The notes: generated from the letters alone by a model not told the origin. 64,000 nucleotides of DNA from Bacillota bacterium (GCA_023436225.1 JAEZKA010000025.1:1-64000); one strand, 5' to 3'. Shown: positions 16,798-26,310, counted from the stretch's first letter. Made by a program: numbers and translations.

Positions 16798-17979
16798 CTA
16801 TAGTTTTTTCTTCATAAAATCCTCATACAGAGGAGACATCTTGCGGAGCTTTTCAACTATCTCCTTAACCTTGTCAACTGTATAATGAATCTCTTCCTCT
16901 GTTATTTCCTCGTTTACGGTTAAACGAAGTGAGCCATGAGCGATCTCATGAGGAAGGCCGATCGCAAGGAGGACATGGGAAGGATCTAGAGAACCAGAGG
17001 TACAAGCGGAACCGCTGGAGCCACAGATATTATTCATATCCAACATGATCAGCAAGGATTCACCCTCGATAAACTGAAAGCTGAAATTTGCATTATTCGG
17101 AAGTCTTCTGATCTTGTCACCGTTAACACGAACGAAGGGGATCTCCTCTAGAACACGCTTCATCAGAAGATTACGCAGCATCGTTTCCTTTTCTGTACGC
17201 TCCTTCATTGTTGCCATAGCGATTTCAACCGCTTTTCCAAAACCAACGATTCCTGGTACATTTTCTGTTCCTGCTCTTCTCTGTCTCTCCTGTGCACCAC
17301 CATGAAGCAGAGACCGGATCTTAACACCCTTTTTAATATAGAGAAGGCCAATTCCCTTAGGACCGTTTAATTTATGTGCACTGGCACTCAACATATCAAT
17401 TCCTAAATCATTCACATTGATTTCTAATTGACCAAAGGCTTGTACGGCGTCTGTATGGAATAATATTTTGTTCTTTTTAGCAATTTCACCGATTTCCTTA
17501 ATTGGTTGAATCGTGCCGATTTCATTATTGGCAAACATGACGGAAATTAAAATAGTTGTCGGACGGATCGCCTTCTCTAGCTGATCCAGCTTGATAATTC
17601 CATTCTCGTCTACATCGACATAGGTTACTTCTACACCATGCTTTTGAAGATACTCACAGGTATGAAGTATCGCGTGATGTTCTATCTTTGAAGTGATAAT
17701 ATGATTACCCTTCTCCGCGTAAGCATCTACCACTGCCTTCAGTGCCCAGTTATCTGCCTCTGTACCGCTTCCGGTAAAATAGATCTCACTGATGTCAGCA
17801 CCCAGCGCCTGTGCAATGATACCTCTGGCTTCATCTACTGCTTTCTTATTCTGAGTAGCAAATTCATATACGCTGGATGGATTTCCATATAAATCAGTAA
17901 AATAGGGAAGCATCGTCTCTACAACCTCCGGCCTGGTTTTGGTTGTTGCCGCGTTATCTAGATAAATCTTCTTATCCAT
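16798..17979 (-). CDS. iscS: Cysteine desulfurase IscS/NifS
   Basis: 393-residue PLP enzyme that removes sulfur from cysteine as a protein persulfide. The PLP lysine is K203 in SASAHKLNGPKG, and the persulfide cysteine C326 lies in SSGSACTSGSLDPSH on the flexible loop. Group I (IscS/NifS) is indicated by that longer loop. The gene is 23-25 bases after iscR and about 100 bases before iscU. Its sulfur serves both IscU and, by context, MnmA. Confidence 0.95.
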   Translation of the reverse strand: MDKKIYLDNAATTKTRPEVVETMLPYFTDLYGNPSSVYEFATQNKKAVDEARGIIAQALGADISEIYFTGSGTEADNWALKAVVDAYAEKGNHIITSKIEHHAILHTCEYLQKHGVEVTYVDVDENGIIKLDQLEKAIRPTTILISVMFANNEIGTIQPIKEIGEIAKKNKILFHTDAVQAFGQLEINVNDLGIDMLSASAHKLNGPKGIGLLYIKKGVKIRSLLHGGAQERQRRAGTENVPGIVGFGKAVEIAMATMKERTEKETMLRNLLMKRVLEEIPFVRVNGDKIRRLPNNANFSFQFIEGESLLIMLDMNNICGSSGSACTSGSLDPSHVLLAIGLPHEIAHGSLRLTVNEEITEEEIHYTVDKVKEIVEKLRKMSPLYEDFMKKKL

Positions 17980-18002
17980 GTTGTCATCTCCTAAACTAAA
18001 TA

Positions 18003-18476
18003 TTATTTACCACATGTTTGTTTTTCTTTTGTATCGGTAGCACCTGTCCCATTCTGTACTCTCCTGCTTTCAGCGACAAGCTCCGATAGCATAATACCGT
18101 CAACCGCTTCATTTATACTATCACTTATACGCTTCCAGACATATTTTGTTACACAGGAATCTGAGTTACTACAGATTGTTTCGCCTTGATTTACTTCTGA
18201 ACAATCAACGGGATTCAAATCTCCCTCCAGCGCTCTTAAGATTGCCCCAACTGATAGCTCCTCTGCGCGTACCGCCAGCATATAGCCACCCTGTGCACCT
18301 CGAACCCCCTTCACGATCCCTACCTTTTTCAGCTTTGCGATCAATTGTTCCAGATAGTTCATTGATATTCCCTGTCGTTCGGCAATCTGACTAAGAGCAA
18401 CGGTTTCTTCCTCTGCATGGACTGCGAGATCCAGCACTGCTCTAAGACCGTATCGTCCTTTTGTAGAAAGCTTCAT
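18003..18476 (-). CDS. iscR: Rrf2-family Fe-S regulator IscR
   Basis: 157 residues from the ATG at 18476; the earlier GTG overlaps the GGTGAG ribosome site. The winged-helix domain begins MKLSTKGRYGLRAVLDLA and includes NYLEQLIAKLKKVGIVKGVRGAQGGY. The cluster-binding region has three cysteines (C92, C102, C108 from this start) spaced X9 and X5, wider at the first gap than the X5-X5 of E. coli IscR. It probably senses cluster demand and represses the isc operon it heads. Confidence 0.92.
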   Translation of the reverse strand: MKLSTKGRYGLRAVLDLAVHAEEETVALSQIAERQGISMNYLEQLIAKLKKVGIVKGVRGAQGGYMLAVRAEELSVGAILRALEGDLNPVDCSEVNQGETICSNSDSCVTKYVWKRISDSINEAVDGIMLSELVAESRRVQNGTGATDTKEKQTCGK

Positions 18477-18529
18477 GTCTCTCACCTTACCTATTCTCCG
18501 GTAGCTTTATTCCGGTATGTAATACGCTA

Positions 18530-18557
18530 AGAATACACAGCGAAAAGCTAATGTCAA
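18530..18557 (-). promoter_or_regulatory. Predicted isc operon promoter
   Basis: On the minus strand there is TTGACA (18557-18552), a 16-base spacer and TATTCT (18535-18530). Just downstream are two direct TACCGGA repeats (about 18500-18517) before the iscR ribosome site, a possible IscR contact region. Confidence 0.5.
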
Positions 18558-18612
18558 TATGTTTTCCGACTTTGATTACATAGTTCTCATATAAATATTA
18601 TTAACGAATTCT

Positions 18613-18717
18613 TATCATTTTAATTCCTATCATTTTAATTCCTATTACTTTAATTCCTATTACTTTAATTCCTATTATTTTAATTCCTATTATTTTAATT
18701 CCTATTATTTTACTCGG
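18613..18717. repeat. 15-bp tandem repeat, seven units
   Basis: Seven successive 15-base units between the divergent iscR and spoVB-like genes. Units 1-2 are TATCATTTTAATTCC, units 3-4 TATTACTTTAATTCC, units 5-6 TATTATTTTAATTCC, and unit 7 is degenerate at its end. Neighbouring units are identical in pairs. It lies upstream of both promoters; no coding potential was seen in 18558-18867. Confidence 0.9.
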
Positions 18718-18867
18718 TTATTAGCATAACACCATCCACAAATCTTGTCAATAATTTTTTATCAATTATAAATCAATCCAAGGTCAAGATGTTAAAGGCT
18801 CTAACATAAGTTTTCCGTTCACGAAATATATATACATTAAAGAACAAAATAGGATGATAATCACACT

Positions 18868-20445
18868 ATGAAAAAAAACACCATAACTGCTCAGGAAGCC
18901 AGACAAATCAAAAGGAACACCATAGTAAAGGGCACCCTGATTCTTACAGTAGCTGGCTTTATCACCCGCTTTGTAGGCTTTTTTTATCGTATCTTTCTAT
19001 CAAATGCAATGGGCGCCGAGCTTTTAGGTATATATCAGTTAATTTTCCCTGTTTATGCAATCTGCTTCACCATCTATGCTACCGGTATTCAAACCTCCAT
19101 CTCTAGACTAGTTGCTGCAGAGCTGGGTAGAAAAAATCCAAAAAACATTAATAAAATACTTAGAATCGGCCTATTAATCTCCGTTTCTCTGGCATTTATT
19201 ATGTCCCTTCTGCTCTATAAATATGCCAATTTCATCGCAGTAAGGTTTCTCATGGAAGACAGAAGTATAATCTCTCTTCGGATATTAGCTGTCGTCTTTC
19301 CTTTCTGTGGAATAACAGCCTGTATCAACGGGTACTACTATGGATTAAAGAAAGCAGGGGTTCCGGCTTCTACTCAATTGCTGGAACAGGTAGTGCGTGT
19401 AGTTGTTGTATACATAATTGCTATGTATGCTGGTGGTGGTGTGGCGAAGGTCACCTTGCAATTGGCTGTGTTCGGTCTGGTCATCGGTGAGGTTGCCTCC
19501 AGTATTTACAATCTTGCTTCCTTGTGGATCAGCAAATCACCGATCGAAATGCTGCCTTTCGGCGCTGATCCTGAAGCTATGCCCGATAGCAGAACACAGA
19601 TTATTCGTAATCTTATGTCCTTAAGTATTCCCATTTCCATGAATCGCCTACTGCTTAGTATCCTTCATAGTGTAGAGGCTATCTTAATTCCTGCCATGCT
19701 TCGAAGATTTGGATTAACTACAGAAGAAGCTCTAGCTACCTTTGGTATCCTGAACGGTATGTCCATCCCATTTATTATGTTCCCAACCGCTTTAACCAAC
19801 GCTTTAGCTGTATTAATCCTCCCTACCATCTCGGAGGCACAGGCAACCCAAAATGATCATTTGATTGATAAGACCACGGCTATCGCCATCAAATATAGCG
19901 TCATCATAGGTATTATAAGTACAGGTATATTCATAATCTTTGGTAATGATCTTGGAAACACCATATTTCACAATGAACAGGCGGGAAACTATCTTATGAT
20001 TCTTGCCTGGCTATGCCCCTTTATCTATCTGACAACAACCTTAGGCAGTATCATCAACGGATTGGGCAAGGCACATGTGACCTTTGTAAATTCTATCATC
20101 AGTTCCGTATGTAAAATCATATTAGTAGCCCTGTTAATCCCCCATTATGGTATCAAGGGCTATCTGATTGCGCTCTTGATCGGTCAATTCATCATTACCG
20201 GTTTAGATACCTATGCAGTAATTCGTTATGTACATTTCTCTATCCGTATGGATGATACCATTGTAAAACCCGGCCTGATTATTGCTCTTGCAGGATTTTT
20301 ATTTAAGGAAAGCTATGAGTACATAAAAAAAATGACGCACATAAACGAAGTCCTCTTACTGCTTGGCTCCTGTTTTTTACTATGCGTCATTTGCTTAGGT
20401 CTTCTGTTAATAACGAAATCGATCTCACGCAAGGATTTTAGATAG
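18868..20445 (+). CDS. SpoVB/MurJ-like polysaccharide flippase
   Basis: 525 residues with about 14 hydrophobic segments, in the MOP/MATE-like polysaccharide-transport superfamily. The N-terminal region (GTLILTVAGFITRFVGFFYR) and overall length match SpoVB and related lipid-linked oligosaccharide flippases used for spore-cortex or cell-wall precursors. Firmicutes often carry several paralogues, so SpoVB itself is likely but not certain. The ribosome site is weak (AGGA, 13 bases away). It is monocistronic and convergent with the diguanylate cyclase gene. Confidence 0.82.
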   Translation: MKKNTITAQEARQIKRNTIVKGTLILTVAGFITRFVGFFYRIFLSNAMGAELLGIYQLIFPVYAICFTIYATGIQTSISRLVAAELGRKNPKNINKILRIGLLISVSLAFIMSLLLYKYANFIAVRFLMEDRSIISLRILAVVFPFCGITACINGYYYGLKKAGVPASTQLLEQVVRVVVVYIIAMYAGGGVAKVTLQLAVFGLVIGEVASSIYNLASLWISKSPIEMLPFGADPEAMPDSRTQIIRNLMSLSIPISMNRLLLSILHSVEAILIPAMLRRFGLTTEEALATFGILNGMSIPFIMFPTALTNALAVLILPTISEAQATQNDHLIDKTTAIAIKYSVIIGIISTGIFIIFGNDLGNTIFHNEQAGNYLMILAWLCPFIYLTTTLGSIINGLGKAHVTFVNSIISSVCKIILVALLIPHYGIKGYLIALLIGQFIITGLDTYAVIRYVHFSIRMDDTIVKPGLIIALAGFLFKESYEYIKKMTHINEVLLLLGSCFLLCVICLGLLLITKSISRKDFR

Positions 20446-20472
20446 CTTGTCCATCATCAAATCCGATTAACA

Positions 20473-21894
20473 TTAATCCTTAAAGGAGGGAGAATAGAGC
20501 ATAAAATCCTTCTTGCCCTGCTCCTTCACCCGATATAATGCTTTATCTGCCCGATCCATTAACTGCTCATAGTGCATACCGGCTTCTGGGTAAGTTGCTA
20601 CGCCGATACTTCCCGAGATCGGGATACTATGATTATCACACTGATAGGTTGTGTTTAAAGCATCCTTTAATTGATTGGCTTTTACCATCAGCTCATCTAT
20701 ATCTGTTATATTACCAACAAAAACGACGAATTCATCTCCACCGATACGTCCGATAATCTCTCCCTCGGAGAAAATCTCCTTAATGCGTCCGATGATATAG
20801 ATTAGAACCTTATCTCCCTGTAAATGTCCATAGGTATCATTGATACGCTTAAAATCATCGAAATCGATAAACATTAACATATGCATTCTGTCCTTATTGC
20901 CAGCGATGAACTTGTCAATCTTTTTTATAGTCATCTCTTTATTATATACACCAGTCAGAGGGTCTCTGGTTGCTTTATACTCCAAGGCTTCCAACTCTCT
21001 CTTTTGAGTATCAATATTTACGACTTTACCAATAACGCGTACTGGTTCCTTATCATCATCATATATCGTCTTGCCCATTATCTGACACCAGATAAATTCA
21101 CCTAAACGGTCCTTAATACGGAATTCCTTCTCTATAATATTCTTTCCTTCAGCGAGCTCTTCACAAAGCTCCAGATAGATTCCCCAGTCATTCGGATGAA
21201 TATTACTGCGTCTCTGATGACATTCACGGTCAAAATTTTGTATCAATGAATTATGTCCAAATAATTCACGGAACTTTTCCGATAATATCATCACATCACT
21301 CTTAATGTGGTATTCGAACAGAACATCCTTCGATAGCTCAGTTGCGATTCGATAACGTTCTCCCTCCAATAGTATAAGTTCCTGCATTTTCTTCTGTTCT
21401 GTTATATCAACAAATACAACAGAAAGAGTGTGCTTCCCGTCCTTACCGACCACGCAATTACCGTTCATCAGTAAATACAGCACACTACCATCCCTCGTAA
21501 CCATCCGTACATCACAGCGAATCAGATCCTGATTGATCTGATTTTTGACGTCCTCCAGTATATGAGCATCTCTTGGATCGATAAAGTCGAGTAAGGTTAG
21601 TTTATGCTCTGCTTTGGCTGAAGCTTTTTGATAGCCTAACAATTCATAAAAACCATTACTGGCATATAGTATCCTACCCTCTCCTTCTATAGTAAAATGT
21701 ACGAGTCCGGCACGGATACTATTCGTAATTCTTTTTAGTTCTATGGCTGCCTTTGTTACCCGTTTTTCATTTTCCAATCGAAAAAGTAATACCACAACAA
21801 TACCAATAATGCAAATACTCACAACAACGATCATCAATACAAGAAGAACTGCCGGCTTATTTTGTAGCGCATTGATCAGTTTCATACTAAACAT
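20473..21894 (-). CDS. Membrane diguanylate cyclase with two PAS domains
   Basis: 473 residues: one transmembrane helix (about 15-38), a PAS domain (about 50-165), a PAS/PAC domain (about 170-300) and a GGDEF domain (about 305-470). The active-site motif is intact (GRIGGDEFVVF), so it should make c-di-GMP from GTP. The allosteric RxxD inhibitory site usually placed five residues before GGDEF is not seen. The PAS ligand is unknown. The gene is transcribed alone. Confidence 0.92.
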   Translation of the reverse strand: MFSMKLINALQNKPAVLLVLMIVVVSICIIGIVVVLLFRLENEKRVTKAAIELKRITNSIRAGLVHFTIEGEGRILYASNGFYELLGYQKASAKAEHKLTLLDFIDPRDAHILEDVKNQINQDLIRCDVRMVTRDGSVLYLLMNGNCVVGKDGKHTLSVVFVDITEQKKMQELILLEGERYRIATELSKDVLFEYHIKSDVMILSEKFRELFGHNSLIQNFDRECHQRRSNIHPNDWGIYLELCEELAEGKNIIEKEFRIKDRLGEFIWCQIMGKTIYDDDKEPVRVIGKVVNIDTQKRELEALEYKATRDPLTGVYNKEMTIKKIDKFIAGNKDRMHMLMFIDFDDFKRINDTYGHLQGDKVLIYIIGRIKEIFSEGEIIGRIGGDEFVVFVGNITDIDELMVKANQLKDALNTTYQCDNHSIPISGSIGVATYPEAGMHYEQLMDRADKALYRVKEQGKKDFMLYSPSFKD

Positions 21895-22082
21895 CCCCCA
21901 AACTTAACAACCAAACCCCGTGTTTTGTGGAATTTTGCTGTCATGAACTGAATTCCAATGTTAGATCACGTCCCAAACCATCCGAACATGATTATAGTAC
22001 ATATGAAGCTACTCTATTTATACCAACTTTCACCTAGAAATCTCAAAGTGTAACAATTTCAACTATCAACTTTCTTCTAATT

Positions 22083-22142
22083 AATCATAAGGAGTAACTC
22101 TGCCTACTACCAGCTCGCTCCTTATAAATCATAAGGAGTAAC
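22083..22142. repeat. Direct duplication of the metA 3' end
   Basis: AATCATAAGGAGTAAC occurs at 22127-22142, spanning the last codons of metA, and again at 22083-22098 just beyond it. On the minus strand the second copy would read the same VTPYD ending. It can also pair with the nearby CTCCTTA to form a weak hairpin. Confidence 0.6.
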
Positions 22143-23027
22143 CTGGTAGACGTAGTAGTTCAGCCAGTTTGTGTACATTGCATTAGCATGGGCTCTCCAG
22201 ACAAGATTTGGCCTGAATTCTGGCTGGTCAGCCGGATAGTAGTTTTTAGGTAACGCAATATCTAAGCCCTTTGCTATATCTCTTTTATATTCCTTGTCTA
22301 AGGATACTCTGTCATACTCAGGATGTCCCATTACAAAGATTTGTTTTCCATCCTTTGCAATAGCAATAAAGACACCAGCTTCTTCCGATTCAGCAAGAAT
22401 CGTAAGATCCTTGCAGTCCTCAATATTCTCTCTGGTTACTGTAGTATATCTTGAATGAGGTGCATAAAAAACATCGTCAAACCCCCTGACGAAAGGTACT
22501 TTTCTCTCCAGTACCTTATGCTCGAATATGCCAAACATCTTACTATCCAGAGATGTTTTCTTAACCCCATAATGGTAATACAAGCCCGCCTGAGCTCCCC
22601 AGCAAATATGAAGTGTCGAAGTCACATTCGTAGTTGACCATTTCATTATTTTAACCAGTTCATCCCAGTAAGTAACCTCTTCGAAATCCATCTGTTCAAC
22701 CGGAGCACCGGTAATAATTAATCCGTCAAATCTTCGTTCCCTAACATCATCAAATGTGAGATAAAACTGGTCCAAATGACTGGTTGGAGTATGCGATCCC
22801 ACATAGGTTCCTGTCGTCAAGAAGGTAATATCTACCTGCAACGGCGTATTGGAAAGACTTCGAAGAAGCTGCACCTCCGTATCCTCTTTGATCGGCATCA
22901 GATTGAGGATTGCAATCTGCAGAGGTCGAATATCCTGATGCATCGCACGGGTTTCATCCATAACGAATATGTTCTCATCCTCGAGAACCCTTTTTGCCGG
23001 TAAATCACTTTGAATTCTAATAGGCAT
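22122..23027 (-). CDS. metA: Homoserine O-acyltransferase (MetA)
   Basis: 301 residues, the standard length. It activates homoserine for methionine synthesis. The acyl-enzyme cysteine is C142 in HICWGAQAGLYY and the catalytic His-Glu are in MGHPEYDR (H234, E236). Residue 111 is Glu (GAPVE). In characterised MetA proteins Glu111 goes with acetyl-CoA and Gly111 with succinyl-CoA, so this enzyme is probably a homoserine O-acetyltransferase despite the succinyltransferase family name. The ribosome site is weak (GGTGATG). No riboswitch is seen in the 130 bases upstream. Confidence 0.93.
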   Translation of the reverse strand: MPIRIQSDLPAKRVLEDENIFVMDETRAMHQDIRPLQIAILNLMPIKEDTEVQLLRSLSNTPLQVDITFLTTGTYVGSHTPTSHLDQFYLTFDDVRERRFDGLIITGAPVEQMDFEEVTYWDELVKIMKWSTTNVTSTLHICWGAQAGLYYHYGVKKTSLDSKMFGIFEHKVLERKVPFVRGFDDVFYAPHSRYTTVTRENIEDCKDLTILAESEEAGVFIAIAKDGKQIFVMGHPEYDRVSLDKEYKRDIAKGLDIALPKNYYPADQPEFRPNLVWRAHANAMYTNWLNYYVYQVTPYDL

Positions 23028-23159
23028 ATTTCATCACCATTTCCATAATTTTGTCATAGTAAAAAATATCATATCATGATTTTTAAAATAAATCAATAAA
23101 CAAACCTCTTAAATATCCATAAAATTCCTATTATTCCTATAAGGAACACAAAACTAATT

Positions 23160-25151
23160 CTATACTAATAATTTAAGAACATCCTCTTCTGATAATATAT
23201 CAATTCCAAGCTCCTGTGCTTTCGTCAACTTACTTCCTGCATTCTCACCAGCAATCAGATACCTTGTGTTCTTCGATACACTGCCAGATATCTTCCCTCC
23301 ATATTGCTTCACCAGCTCCTCCATCTCAGAGCGTCCCATAGAAGGAAGTGTACCGGTGATGACAAAAGTCATCCCTGCAAATCGCTGGTCCTCATTCGCC
23401 TCTTCTAATAGTGATGTAAAATTCATTCCTGCCTTCTCAAGACGATCTAGAATATTACGGTTCTCTTCCTGGGAGAAAAATTCAACAATCGATCTAGCCG
23501 TAATATCACCGACATCATTGATCGCAACAAGCTCTTCATAGGAAGCCTCAACGAGTTCATGAAGAGATTTAAAATGCTTCTTTAGCTCGGAACCTGCCTG
23601 CCTTCCGATGTTCTTAATGCCAAGACCGGTTATCAATCGATCGATATCATTTTGTTTGCTATCCTCGATTGCTTTCAAGAGCTTATCCGTATTCTTCTCT
23701 TTACCAATTAAGCCTTTTTGAATCAGCTCGTTCCTATAATTTTTAAGATAATAAATATCAGCGATATCCTTAAGATACCCTTCCTTAATCAACACCTCAA
23801 TATATGCTTCACCAAAGCCCTTAATATCCATGGCATTACGGCCAACAAAGTTAATGATATGCTGGCTAAGCTGCGCCGGACAATTGATGTTAGTACACTT
23901 TGCTGTATTGGCATCTCGAATTGTTGGCGCACCACAGCTGGGACAGGCTTCAGAGATTCGGAAGGGAACGGTACCCTCCGGTCGTTTTGCCTTATTCACA
24001 TAAAGAACCTCAGGTATTATCTCCCCAGCCTTACGAACAGCAATCGTGTCACCGATCCGGACATCCAATTCATCAATGCGATCCTGATTATGAAGAGTCG
24101 CCCTCTCCACACTGGTTCCACAGAGTCTTACCGGCTCAAAGATCGCAGTGGGGGTAATACGACCGGTTCTCCCTACCGAGAGTCGGATATCCTTTACCAC
24201 AGTCTCTTTCTCTTCCGGTGGATACTTATAGGCAATCGCCCAACGAGGTACCTTTGAAGTTGCTCCAAAGTATGACCGATCCTCAAGACTATCTACCTTT
24301 ACAACAGCCCCATCTATATCATAAGCTAAATTTCCGCGTTCTTCACCAATTGCCTGTATCGCTTCCCACACTTCATCAGCTGTCCTGCATAGCTTACTGC
24401 CCTCTACAACCTTGATGCCTTGTCTCTTAAGCCATTCCATACTCTCTGAATGGCTACGGAAGGTGATTCCTCTTGCCTCCTGAACATTAAAGACAAAGAG
24501 CGAAAGCTTTCTTTCCTTCACAACCTTCGGATCAAGTTGGCGAAGGGTTCCGGCAGAGCAGTTACGTGGATTGGCGAAAAGCTTCTTACCTGCAGCTTCT
24601 AGCCGTTCATTGACCGCCTCAAAATCCTCATTCTTCATATGAACCTCACCACGAATCTCTATATAGGGAACGGCTTCCTTCAGCTTTGCTTTCACATCTT
24701 GAATCATCTTGACGTTCTCAGTAACATCCTCACCCTGATTAATTCCGTCCCCTCTGGTTACACCCATTGTGAGAACTCCGTCAGTGTAACGAAGAGCTAC
24801 CGATAAACCATCAATCTTCTTCTCTACGACAAATACGGTGCCTGGACGTTCCTTCTGTACCTTTTCCACAAAGCTGTACACTTCATCCTTATCAAATACA
24901 TCCTGTAGGCTAAGCATCGGAATATTATGCTTTACCAATATCCCTGCTTCTCTCTTGGCACTGCCTCCAATCTTTTGTATCGGGGAATCTGCATCCGCAA
25001 ATTCAGGATGCTCCTGCTCTAATTTCCTAAGTCTTAAGGATAGGCGGTCATATTCATAATCCGAGATTTCAGGGTCATCCTGATTATAATATCGGTCATT
25101 ATGATACTGTATCTGTTTTCTCAATTCCTCTATCTCATTTCTAATATCCAT
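23160..25151 (-). CDS. ligA: NAD-dependent DNA ligase LigA
   Basis: 663 residues. The adenylation domain has the active-site lysine K112 in VEKKIDGLSVALRY, followed by an OB fold. A C4 zinc finger (CPSC...CTNINC) comes next, then helix-hairpin-helix repeats (LITGLGIKNIGRQ, VAINDVGDITARS) and a C-terminal BRCT domain (about 585-663). It seals Okazaki fragments and repair nicks with NAD+. It is slightly shorter than E. coli LigA (671), which is normal. It lies upstream of metA in the same direction, about 130 bases apart. Confidence 0.97.
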   Translation of the reverse strand: MDIRNEIEELRKQIQYHNDRYYNQDDPEISDYEYDRLSLRLRKLEQEHPEFADADSPIQKIGGSAKREAGILVKHNIPMLSLQDVFDKDEVYSFVEKVQKERPGTVFVVEKKIDGLSVALRYTDGVLTMGVTRGDGINQGEDVTENVKMIQDVKAKLKEAVPYIEIRGEVHMKNEDFEAVNERLEAAGKKLFANPRNCSAGTLRQLDPKVVKERKLSLFVFNVQEARGITFRSHSESMEWLKRQGIKVVEGSKLCRTADEVWEAIQAIGEERGNLAYDIDGAVVKVDSLEDRSYFGATSKVPRWAIAYKYPPEEKETVVKDIRLSVGRTGRITPTAIFEPVRLCGTSVERATLHNQDRIDELDVRIGDTIAVRKAGEIIPEVLYVNKAKRPEGTVPFRISEACPSCGAPTIRDANTAKCTNINCPAQLSQHIINFVGRNAMDIKGFGEAYIEVLIKEGYLKDIADIYYLKNYRNELIQKGLIGKEKNTDKLLKAIEDSKQNDIDRLITGLGIKNIGRQAGSELKKHFKSLHELVEASYEELVAINDVGDITARSIVEFFSQEENRNILDRLEKAGMNFTSLLEEANEDQRFAGMTFVITGTLPSMGRSEMEELVKQYGGKISGSVSKNTRYLIAGENAGSKLTKAQELGIDILSEEDVLKLLV

Positions 25152-25249
25152 AACAAGCTCATACCTTCCTTATCATATTTTCAAGTTTCATTTGCATAAG
25201 CATATCATTCTTTAGGGACATCGAATGTCTCCTTTGGATATATACTTAT

Positions 25250-26002
25250 TTATCGTGTTCCTTTATGAAGCAATTGGTTCATATCCGCAATCTCTCGTTC
25301 CGTGACATTCCTGTAGTCACCGGTTTTCAATCTTCCAAGGAGGATATTCATTATACGAACACGCTTCAAATTCACGACACGATACCCAAGAGTTTCACAC
25401 ATACGTCGAATCTGTCGATTGAGCCCCTGGGTTAAAATAATACTGAAGGTATAACGATCGATCTGATTCACCTTACATGGCTTTGTCACGGTATCCAAGA
25501 TTGCCACTCCCGTTGACATATGTTTTATAAATTCTAAGGTAATTTCCTTATTTACCGTTACGATATATTCCTTCTCATGATTATACTCAGCACGTAAGAT
25601 CTTATTAACAATATTACCATCATTGGTTAATAAAATCAGGCCTTCCGAATCCTTATCCAGACGACCAATGGGATAAATCCTCATGTTATAACCGATATAA
25701 TCAATGATATTATCCGGCTCACTATGATCCGTTGTGCATACAATTCCCTCCGGTTTATTGAAGGCGATGAGAACCAGTTTTTGTTCCTGCTTGACCGGTT
25801 TATCGCAGAAAGTAACCTCATTTTCCTTTGTTACCTTGGAACCCATCTGTGCTACGACACCATCAATTTTGACCTTTCCCGCCTCAATATACCGATCGGC
25901 CTCTCTCCTGGAGCATACCCCAGCCTCACTCAGAAATTTATTAATTCTTACCGCTTGTGTATCATCAACCTGAGAGGTTAGTCTCTTTGTTCTTTTTGCC
26001 AT
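25250..26002 (-). CDS. rluF: 23S rRNA pseudouridine synthase, RluF type
   Basis: 250 residues: an N-terminal S4 RNA-binding domain (about 17-75, KFLSEAGVCSRREADRYI) and a pseudouridine-synthase domain with the catalytic aspartate in GRLDKDSEGLILLTNDG. NRQIRRMCETLGYRV is the family C-terminal motif. It belongs to the RsuA/RluB/RluE/RluF group, and the closest overall resemblance is RluF (U2604 of 23S rRNA). Target-site specificity cannot be proven from sequence alone. Confidence 0.87.
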   Translation of the reverse strand: MAKRTKRLTSQVDDTQAVRINKFLSEAGVCSRREADRYIEAGKVKIDGVVAQMGSKVTKENEVTFCDKPVKQEQKLVLIAFNKPEGIVCTTDHSEPDNIIDYIGYNMRIYPIGRLDKDSEGLILLTNDGNIVNKILRAEYNHEKEYIVTVNKEITLEFIKHMSTGVAILDTVTKPCKVNQIDRYTFSIILTQGLNRQIRRMCETLGYRVVNLKRVRIMNILLGRLKTGDYRNVTEREIADMNQLLHKGTR

Positions 26003-26103
26003 GTTCTACCTACCCTTTCTATATAACGATGCTCGCTGCAGACAAGAATGCAGTGATATTCATCGATAGCAATCAGCTATGTTAATAATTAATTATACTT
26101 GAT

Positions 26104-26310
26104 TTAGTACAGTTCGTCCATTACCAATAATATAGAGCCCAACCAGTAATGCGGCAAAATGAGTTTGATAAATATATCTGAACTCGGTATATTGGCATTC
26201 GTTGGTACATAGGAATCAAAGAGGGCTATGCTCTCTCCACCGATACAGGATTGTTATCTGTATCTATGGAAAATTCATAGTCCTGATTAGACTTCGATAT
26301 GAAAATAAGT
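26104..26310 (-). pseudogene. Possible decayed coding remnant
   Basis: In the gene-free stretch 26003-26384 the minus strand can be read as protein-like text in two adjoining frames. One contains SNQDYEFSIDTDNNPVSVE; the other contains GGESIALFDSYVPTNAN and ends in LLVMDELY-stop at 26104. One frameshift would join them. There is no start codon or ribosome site, and no family is recognised. It may be chance. Confidence 0.3.

Noticed and set aside
18613..18717. CRISPR-like array
   Set aside because: The 15-base units are directly adjacent with no spacers and no cas genes are present; it is a simple tandem repeat.
23160..25151. Idea that ligA and metA share an SOS or methionine control element
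   Set aside because: No LexA-type box or SAM-riboswitch-like structure was seen in the upstream regions.
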